A stretch of 6,403 nucleotides of DNA from positions 1 through 6,403 of the forward strand of contig JAPUKX010000322.1 of NCBI GenBank assembly GCA_027295435.1, read 5' to 3'. The position numbers and the translations under genes are program-made. Position 1 is the stretch's first letter; every line of letters starts with the position of its first letter. Below the pieces are notes generated by a model. The model worked only from the letters and a program-made list of their open reading frames with translations. It had not been told where the DNA came from and searched no databases. This document shows, in pieces, positions 1 through 5,113 of this stretch. This DNA comes from Planctomycetota bacterium. GTDB lineage: Bacteria; Planctomycetota; Phycisphaerae; Phycisphaerales; SM1A02.

Positions 1-818
1 GCACCCCCGCGGGCGTCGGAGTCGAACTTGCTGAGGATCACGCCGTCGATGGCCAGCCGCGCGTGAAAGGCTTTGGCCGAGTTCACCGCGTCCTGGCCGA
101 CCATCGCATCAACCACGAGATAAATCTGATGCGGCGTGACCGTCCGGTTGATCGCGTCAAGCTCGGCCATCAGTTCCTCGTTGATGTGTAGCCGTCCGGC
201 GGTATCGAGGATCAGTGCATCGACATTCGCCTTGCGCGCTTGGGCCAGGGCGCGTCGGCAGACGCCGACCGCCACGCCTGTCGCTCTGCCGTACTCCGCG
301 CACTTGTCCGGCTCGGCATAGAAGAGAACCTTCGCCTGGCCGGTGCCCTCACGATCGACTTGCCGGGTCATGATGCCCAGTTGCTCGACCGCAGCCGGCC
401 GCTGGAGGTCCGCCGCCGCGACCATGACGCTTCGGCCGCGCTGCTTCAGATAAGCGGCAAGTTTCGCGCACGTGGTTGTCTTGCCCGAGCCCTGCAGCCC
501 GCAGATCATCACGATCGTGGGTGGCGGCTCCACCAGCAGGATGTGACTGTCCACCGGGCCCATCACGTCGATGAGTCGCTGGTGGACGATGCTGATCATT
601 TCCTCGCCCGGCCGCAGACTTTTGGTGACTGCTCGCCCGATCGCGTCTTGCACCACCTCTTCGCAGAACTCGTTGACGACCTCCAGATGCACATCCGCCT
701 CAAGCAGCGCCGTGCGCACCTCGCGCATCGCCTCGCGGACGTTCTCCTCGCTTATGCGTCCGCGCCCCGAGAGGTTGCGGAAGGTCGAGTTGAATCGCTC
801 GGAAAGCGTTTCGAACAT
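1..818 (-). CDS. ffh: Signal recognition particle GTPase Ffh (SRP54), 3' end cut by window edge
   Basis: Ffh is the GTPase subunit of the signal recognition particle. With the 4.5S RNA it binds signal sequences emerging from the ribosome and docks with FtsY at the membrane. The visible 272 residues start MFETLSERFN, as Ffh proteins usually do. The helical N domain spans about residues 1-90. The G domain shows G1 GLQGSGKTT (107-115), G2-region AADLQRPAAVEQL (135-147), G3 DTAGR (205-209), VVDAMVGQDA (235-244) and SKFDSDARGG (263-272). The G4 motif reads SKFD where TKxD is usual, a conservative change. The rest of the G domain and the methionine-rich M domain lie outside the window. The start is the ATG at 818-816, chosen because it matches the family N terminus; no Shine-Dalgarno sequence precedes it. 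A 43-nt dyad ends 16 nt upstream. FtsY is the nearest alternative, but the N-terminal match and G2 motif favour Ffh. Confidence 0.95.
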   Translation of the reverse strand, partial: MFETLSERFNSTFRNLSGRGRISEENVREAMREVRTALLEADVHLEVVNEFCEEVVQDAIGRAVTKSLRPGEEMISIVHQRLIDVMGPVDSHILLVEPPPTIVMICGLQGSGKTTTCAKLAAYLKQRGRSVMVAAADLQRPAAVEQLGIMTRQVDREGTGQAKVLFYAEPDKCAEYGRATGVAVGVCRRALAQARKANVDALILDTAGRLHINEELMAELDAINRTVTPHQIYLVVDAMVGQDAVNSAKAFHARLAIDGVILSKFDSDARGG

Positions 819-834
819 TGGAATCCAATTCAAG

Positions 835-877
835 CCGGACCTGACGAGTCCGCCGACGGCGGACGACGAAGGTCCGG
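835..877 (-). promoter_or_regulatory. 43-nt two-tier dyad in the ffh leader
   Basis: A symmetric inverted repeat is centred on position 856. The outer arms CCGGACCT (835-842) and AGGTCCGG (870-877) pair over 8 bp. The inner arms GTCCGCC (848-854) and GGCGGAC (858-864) pair over 7 bp around a GAC triloop. The two stems are separated by identical 5-nt strands, GACGA on both sides, which form a symmetric internal loop. In ffh mRNA the structure would end 16 nt before the AUG, inside or next to the ribosome footprint. It has no U tract, so it is not a standard terminator. It may be a translation-modulating hairpin or a copy of a dispersed palindromic repeat. The pairing is seen directly; the role is inferred. 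Confidence 0.5.
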
Positions 878-896
878 GTCGCAATCCACCAATCGT

Positions 897-908
897 AGCG
901 GCGCCGCT
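897..908. repeat. 12-bp perfect palindrome upstream of ffh
   Basis: AGCGGCGCCGCT is its own reverse complement over all 12 bases. It lies at or just downstream of the predicted start of ffh transcription (about 905 if the candidate -10 at 912-917 is real). That is where a dimeric repressor could bind. GC-rich palindromes this short also arise by chance in DNA of this composition, so an operator role is only a possibility. Confidence 0.25.
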
Positions 909-911
909 GGA

Positions 912-920
912 ATGATATCA
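912..920 (-). promoter_or_regulatory. ffh: Candidate extended -10 promoter for ffh
   Basis: On the minus strand the sequence reads TGATATCAT: a TGn element followed by TATCAT, which matches TATAAT at five of six positions. It is the best sigma-70-like hexamer I found in the spacer. The hexamer about 17 bp upstream (ATACTG) is a poor -35, so the call rests on the extended -10 alone. Transcription would start near 905. That gives a leader of nearly 90 nt containing the 835-877 dyad. Confidence 0.3.
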
Positions 921-1019
921 GCCCAACAGGGCCGCAGTATCGCTTCGCTTCAGAGCCGGACCGCCCTCGAGCCGGGATCGGCGCAGGCGATCTGATCTCG
1001 GCGAGCTACGTAGATCAAT

Positions 1020-1038
1020 GTTGCCGCTGCGCGGCAAC
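1020..1038 (-). terminator. GC hairpin just after polX, terminator-like but without a U tract
   Basis: GTTGCCGC and GCGGCAAC form a perfect 8-bp stem closed by a 3-nt loop. The hairpin begins 31 nt past the polX stop codon in the direction of transcription. The bases that follow on the coding strand are ATTGATC, not a T run, so it does not meet the intrinsic terminator definition. It could be a Rho-assisted or U-less terminator, or a 3'-end stabilising hairpin separating polX from ffh. Confidence 0.35.
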
Positions 1039-1068
1039 CGGGCTGATGAAAGCCAGGGTCGGTCAGTG

Positions 1069-2817
1069 TCACCGTTTCGACTTCAGCCAGTCCTTCAGTC
1101 TCTGTCTCGACCACGCGTTGATGCAGCGATCCGCCGTCAGCCAGCCGCGGCGAGCCGTCAGGATGCCGTAATGCAGAAAGTCGAAGTGGTCCGGCGAATG
1201 GGCATCGGTGTTGATCGACAGCAGCGCCCCGAACTCAACGGCAGCCCGAATGTGAGTGTCCCGCAGATCAAGGCGAAGATAGTTGGCGTTGATCTCCAGC
1301 GCGGTGTCGTATTCACTTGCCGCTTCGATCAGCGCATTGATGTCCGGGTGCAATCCTTCTCGGCGATTGATGATCCGCCCCGTTGGATGGCCGAGGATGT
1401 GGACCAGCGGATGTTTGATCGCCTTGAGCAGTCGTTTGGTGGCGGCCGTGGGGTCCTGCCGCAGGGCGCTGTGCGGTGAAGCGATAACCAGGTCCAGTTC
1501 GGCCAGCAACTTGTCGTCGTAGTCCAGCCGGCCGTCAGCCAGGATATCCACCTCCGACCCCGCCAGAATCGTGATGCCTTTCACCCGTTGGTTTGCTTCC
1601 CGCACGTCTTGGATGTGATCGCGCAAGCGGTCCGCCGAGAGACCGTTGGCCTGGGCGCTGGATTTGGAATGATCGGTGACGGCGACGGTATGAAAGCCGC
1701 GGGCCTTGGCCTCCAAAGCGAGCTGGTCGATTGTCATCTTCCCATCGGACGCGACGGTGTGGGCGTGAAGCTCGGCCTTGATGTCGCTTCGGTCGATGAG
1801 GTTCGGCGTCGAGGTGAGCTCGAACTCACCGCGGTCTTCGCGAATCTCCGGCGGAACCCACGGCAATGCGAGGGCGGCGAACACCTCTTGTTCGGTCCGG
1901 GCCGCGACGGGTCTGGCGCCTCGGGTCTGCGGGGCCTCAGATTCCCGGCCCGCGCCGGCGAATAAACCATATTCATTGAGCCGGAGATCTTTCTTGACCG
2001 CCCGCTCCCGCATCAGAACATTGTGTTGCTTTGAGCCTGTGAAGTACATCAACGCGGCCCCAAAGGATTTTTCATCGATCACGCGCAGATCGACCTGGAT
2101 TCCCGTATTGAGCCTCACCGAGCTCTTCGTCTCGCCGGCCGCAAGAACCTTTACGACACCCGCCATCGACCGAAACGTCCGACTGAGCGCTTCGGGGTTT
2201 GCTGTCGTTGCCAGGATGTCGATGTCGCCGATTGTCTCCTTGCCGCGCCGCAGCGACCCGGCGCATTCGACTTGCTTGGTCCCCTTGACGCCGCGCAGTC
2301 GCTTGACGATCTGTCTGGCGACGGGAAGCGCCTCACCAAGTCGGATGCGTTTGCCCGAGAGTGCGATGAACTCGATCGACTCCTTGATGTTCTGTACGGT
2401 CTTGGTCCCCATGCGCGGCAGCTGCGCAAGTTCGCCGGTGTTGAGCTTGGCCTTGAGCGTCTCCACATCGGTAACACCGGCTCTTTCCCACATGAGCTTT
2501 ACCGTCTTGGGGCCCAGGCCGGGGATATCCATGACCTCCAGCAGACCCTTGGGGATCTCTTTCAACAACTCGTCACGCTCTTTGACCCGACCGGTCTTGA
2601 GATACTCGACGATCTTCTTCGCTGACGCCTCGCCGATGCCGTCGATTGCGGTGAGCTTGGCCGGGTCGTCGGCAAGCTGACTCACATCAACCGTGAGGTC
2701 GGCCAGGATTCGGGCCACCCTCCCGTGGGCATTGACGCGGAAGGGATTGGCCCCGGTCAGCTCCAGGATTTTGCTCATCTGCTCAAAGATGCGCGACAAA
2801 TCGGCGTTGGCGGGCAT
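1069..2817 (-). CDS. polX: DNA polymerase/3'-5' exonuclease PolX (family X polymerase with PHP domain)
   Basis: Bacterial PolX fills short gaps during base-excision and end-joining repair; its C-terminal PHP domain carries a metal-dependent 3'-5' exonuclease and AP-endonuclease activity. Numbering the 582-residue product from the chosen start, helix-hairpin-helix motifs lie at about 55-73, 95-112 and 130-148. The polymerase core has AGSLRRGKETIGDIDIL with catalytic Asp198 and Asp200, a third Asp243 in VDLRV, and the nucleotide-binding GSKQHN (261-266). The PHP domain retains all nine expected ligands: His351, His353, Asp358, His383, Glu422, His448, His477, Asp538 and His540. Length is normal for the family. 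The frame stays open to an ATG at 2868, but MPANADLSRIFEQM at 2817 aligns with usual PolX N termini, and the 17 extra codons lie in a GC hairpin. A short low-complexity insert (about 287-305) sits in the linker. Co-oriented with recG upstream. Confidence 0.95.
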   Translation of the reverse strand: MPANADLSRIFEQMSKILELTGANPFRVNAHGRVARILADLTVDVSQLADDPAKLTAIDGIGEASAKKIVEYLKTGRVKERDELLKEIPKGLLEVMDIPGLGPKTVKLMWERAGVTDVETLKAKLNTGELAQLPRMGTKTVQNIKESIEFIALSGKRIRLGEALPVARQIVKRLRGVKGTKQVECAGSLRRGKETIGDIDILATTANPEALSRTFRSMAGVVKVLAAGETKSSVRLNTGIQVDLRVIDEKSFGAALMYFTGSKQHNVLMRERAVKKDLRLNEYGLFAGAGRESEAPQTRGARPVAARTEQEVFAALALPWVPPEIREDRGEFELTSTPNLIDRSDIKAELHAHTVASDGKMTIDQLALEAKARGFHTVAVTDHSKSSAQANGLSADRLRDHIQDVREANQRVKGITILAGSEVDILADGRLDYDDKLLAELDLVIASPHSALRQDPTAATKRLLKAIKHPLVHILGHPTGRIINRREGLHPDINALIEAASEYDTALEINANYLRLDLRDTHIRAAVEFGALLSINTDAHSPDHFDFLHYGILTARRGWLTADRCINAWSRQRLKDWLKSKR

Positions 2818-2845
2818 GTCGGCAGTGTATGCGGTGAACAACCCC

Positions 2846-2860
2846 CCGGGGACGCCCCGG
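2846..2860 (-). promoter_or_regulatory. GC-only hairpin upstream of polX
   Basis: CCGGGG (2846-2851) and CCCCGG (2855-2860) form a 6-bp all-GC stem with a triloop. It lies 28 nt before the preferred polX start at 2817. It would fall within the coding region if translation began at the upstream ATG at 2868. No T-rich stretch follows on the coding strand, so it is not a typical terminator for recG. It may simply reflect composition, or act in the polX leader. Confidence 0.3.
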
Positions 2861-2901
2861 ATATGCATCTGGGACTACCAACAGCGCGCACATCACACGC
2901 C

Positions 2902-2956
2902 AACCCCAACCCCTAACTCCCAACCCCTAACCCCTAACCCCTAACTCCTGACTCCT
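2902..2956. repeat. Degenerate heptamer tandem repeat (AACCCCT)n with G-quadruplex potential on the minus strand
   Basis: The tract divides into one hexamer, AACCCC, and seven heptamers: AACCCCT four times, plus AACTCCC, AACTCCT and GACTCCT. On the minus strand, which is the recG/polX coding sense, it reads as AGGGGTT units. Six G runs of three or four bases, separated by loops of 2-5 bases, lie within 2904-2941, so a stable G-quadruplex is expected in the nontemplate DNA and in the RNA. The tract starts 2 bp past the recG stop codon. The variant units sit mainly at the recG-proximal end and the exact units in the middle, as in arrays that expand by slippage. It resembles the heptanucleotide STRR repeats described in filamentous cyanobacteria; any relation is inference. 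Confidence 0.85.
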
Positions 2957-2958
2957 GC

Positions 2959-5073
2959 CTATGCCACGTCCCCCAACCCCAACGCCTGGCCGTGGGCTTT
3001 CAGCAGCCGGCGGCGCAGCAAGGCATCGCGCTGGCCGCCGAGCGTAGGATTCGATGCGATCCAGTCCTTTGCGTCCCGTCGTGCCATTTGCAGGAGATCC
3101 AGGTCGCGCGGCAACTGGGCCACCCGAAATGGCGCCAACCCGGATTGCCGGGCCCCGAACAGTTCTCCCGGACCGCGAATCTCCAGGTCCTTCTCAGCGA
3201 TCTCGAAGCCGTCGGATGTTGAGGCGATCGCCTTGAGCCGGGCTTCGGCTTCTTTGGTGGTCGGATCGCCCAGCAGCACACAGAGACTGTGGCGGGAGGC
3301 TCGGCCGATGCGCCCGCGAAGCTGGTGCAACTGGGCCAGGCCGAACCGCTCCGCATGCTCGATCACCATGATCGAGGCGTTGGGCACATCCACCCCGACC
3401 TCGATCACCGTGGTGCAGACCAAAGCGTCGATCTCGCCGGCCCGGAAGCGGCTCATGATCTGCTCACGCTCGTCGCGGTCGAGCCGCCCGTGCATGGCGG
3501 CCAGGCGTCGGCCTCGCAGAAACCCCCCGGCCAGCCACTCAAGATGGGTATTGACATCTTTGAGCCCCCGACCGGATTCATCAATCATGGGCACCACGAT
3601 GAACGCTTGCTCGGCGGTGTTTAGACGCTCAGCCACCTGTTGGTAGACCTCCTCGGCCTTGGACTGATCCGTGATCCTGGTGGTGATCGGCTTTCGCCCC
3701 GGCGGCAGCCCGCGGATGGTCGAGATGTCCAGATCGCCAAAGACCGTCAGCGAAAGGGTGCGGGGGATGGGCGTGGCGGTCATCACCAGCGTGTGAGGAA
3801 TAGTGGTGGGATCGTTGCCCTTGCTTCGCAGCCTCGCCCGCTGGTGAACGCCGAAGCGGTGTTGCTCGTCGATGACCGCCAGGGCCAGACTCTTGAACTG
3901 CACGATTTCGGTGAGCAGGGCATGGGTTCCGATGAGGATGTCGATCTGCCCGGACTCAAGCCGTGCGAGGATCTCGCGGCGTTGGGGTAAGGTCTGGGAG
4001 CCGGTCAGCAGCTCGATCGATACGCGGGCGCCGGTGAGCATCTGGCTGATCGAGGCGTCATGCTGCTCGGCCAGCAATTCCGTGGGGGCCATGAGCGCCG
4101 CCTGGTGTCCCGAGGCCACCGCCATCAGCAGGCCGTAGAGCGCGACGACGGTCTTGCCCGCACCGACATCACCTTGAAGCAGACGGTTCATGGGGATCGT
4201 GGATTGCAGGTCCGCGGCGATCTCATGGATGACCGCACTCTGCGAGCCGGTCAGCTCAAACGGGAATCGCGCGGTGATATGGGCGTTGATGGCGTCATTG
4301 TGCTTCAGCGCGACCGCACGCTGAGCTTCGCGGCGGTGCCGACGCTTCAGCATCACCGCAAGTTGCAGCAGCAGCAGCTCGTCGAATGCCAGGCGGCGCC
4401 TTGCGGAGACAGGCTCGTCGGCGTCGGCGGGTCGATGCACCATGCGATAAGCCTCGGCCAGGGTGGGCAGAGCTCGGGCCTTTCGATATTCGTCATGCAG
4501 ATGGTCATCGAGCTGGGCCAGGGCGGTGTCGAGAACCGACTCGACCGCCCGCTCGATGGTCCGGGAAGGCAGCTCTTCGCTGGCCGGATAGATTGGCCGA
4601 TGGCGCTGCGGCCGGGGCACAATCGGCTGATCGGGGTCGTAGGCCTCCCATCGGGGGTTGACCATCTGCACCAGGTCGCCATGCCTCTTCGCCCGGCCCC
4701 ACACCAAAACGGTCAGCCCGGGATGGATCTTCTCGCGTAGCCAGGGTGAATTGAACCAGATCAGCTTGACGGCGCCGGTGTCGTCCTGAAGCGTCGCCTC
4801 CATCCGCGGACGACGAGCGGGGATCCACCGCAGCGAGGCAATCTCTCCGCGGAGGGTAATGTTGGCGTCAGCGCCGTGCAGCGGCGAAATCTGCTCCGAG
4901 GCCGCAGCAATAGTTTGCTCGGGCAGCTCATGCTCATACCGCTGCGGTAGATGAAGGACGAGATCTGCAACACAACGAATTCCCAACCGGCGGAACGCAT
5001 CGGCGTGCCTGTGGCCGATGCAGGGCACGTCGGCGATGTTGGTCGTCAGCTTGTCCAGAGCCTCGGTCGTCAT
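2959..5073 (-). CDS. recG: ATP-dependent DNA helicase RecG
   Basis: RecG is a superfamily 2 double-strand DNA translocase that regresses stalled forks and migrates D-loops, R-loops and Holliday junctions. In the 704-residue product, an N-terminal region (15-47, VPCIGHRHADAFRRLGI to LHLPQRYE) leads into the OB-fold wedge domain (about 70-145). The motor has Walker A GDVGAGKT (301-308, Lys307), APTELLAEQ (329-337), motif II DEQHRFGVHQR from 402, motif III TATPIPRT (432-439), motif V TTVIEVGVDVPNA (554-566) and motif VI QLRGRIGR (584-591). The RecG-specific TRG region follows: GFEIAEKDLEIRGPGE (622-637) and GARQSGLAPFRVA (640-652). Length is close to E. coli RecG. The frame remains open up to 5394, but those extra 107 codons are antisense to xseA and have no RecG likeness, so the ATG at 5073 is chosen. 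It has no clear Shine-Dalgarno. The stop codon abuts the heptamer tract. Confidence 0.96.
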   Translation of the reverse strand: MTTEALDKLTTNIADVPCIGHRHADAFRRLGIRCVADLVLHLPQRYEHELPEQTIAAASEQISPLHGADANITLRGEIASLRWIPARRPRMEATLQDDTGAVKLIWFNSPWLREKIHPGLTVLVWGRAKRHGDLVQMVNPRWEAYDPDQPIVPRPQRHRPIYPASEELPSRTIERAVESVLDTALAQLDDHLHDEYRKARALPTLAEAYRMVHRPADADEPVSARRRLAFDELLLLQLAVMLKRRHRREAQRAVALKHNDAINAHITARFPFELTGSQSAVIHEIAADLQSTIPMNRLLQGDVGAGKTVVALYGLLMAVASGHQAALMAPTELLAEQHDASISQMLTGARVSIELLTGSQTLPQRREILARLESGQIDILIGTHALLTEIVQFKSLALAVIDEQHRFGVHQRARLRSKGNDPTTIPHTLVMTATPIPRTLSLTVFGDLDISTIRGLPPGRKPITTRITDQSKAEEVYQQVAERLNTAEQAFIVVPMIDESGRGLKDVNTHLEWLAGGFLRGRRLAAMHGRLDRDEREQIMSRFRAGEIDALVCTTVIEVGVDVPNASIMVIEHAERFGLAQLHQLRGRIGRASRHSLCVLLGDPTTKEAEARLKAIASTSDGFEIAEKDLEIRGPGELFGARQSGLAPFRVAQLPRDLDLLQMARRDAKDWIASNPTLGGQRDALLRRRLLKAHGQALGLGDVA

Positions 5074-5113
5074 CACGGTATCGCGGGTGTTATGCCCACC
5101 ATACCATTGCCGC
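5074..5113. promoter_or_regulatory. 40-bp divergent control region between recG and xseA
   Basis: The recG ATG (minus, 5073) and xseA ATG (plus, 5114) are separated by only 40 bp. Promoters for both genes must therefore overlap each other or extend into the opposing coding regions, and both mRNAs would have very short leaders or none. Weak AT-containing hexamers are present (TTATGC on plus, TATGGT on minus), but neither has a convincing -35 partner. Neither start has a Shine-Dalgarno sequence at normal spacing. The regulatory label follows from geometry, not from recognised sites. Confidence 0.4.

Noticed and set aside
240..995. 251-residue plus-strand open frame
   Set aside because: It is antisense to ffh and its leader, is His/Arg/Asp-rich without motifs, and is explained by the codon bias of ffh on the other strand.
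819..1068. Possible SRP RNA or tRNA in the ffh-polX spacer
   Set aside because: I looked on both strands for the conserved 4.5S RNA tip (GGAAGGnAGCAG-like) and for tRNA T-arm/acceptor pairing and found neither.
1778..2680. 300-residue plus-strand open frame
   Set aside because: It is fully antisense to the PolX polymerase and helix-hairpin-helix regions. The Ser/Arg-rich product has no domain, so it is a shadow frame.
2902..2956. CRISPR array or true telomere
   Set aside because: The units are 7 bp and contiguous with no spacers, so it is not CRISPR. Coding sequence continues on both sides, so it is not a replicon end.
4060..4740. 226-residue plus-strand open frame
   Set aside because: It is antisense to the RecG helicase and wedge region and has no recognisable domain.
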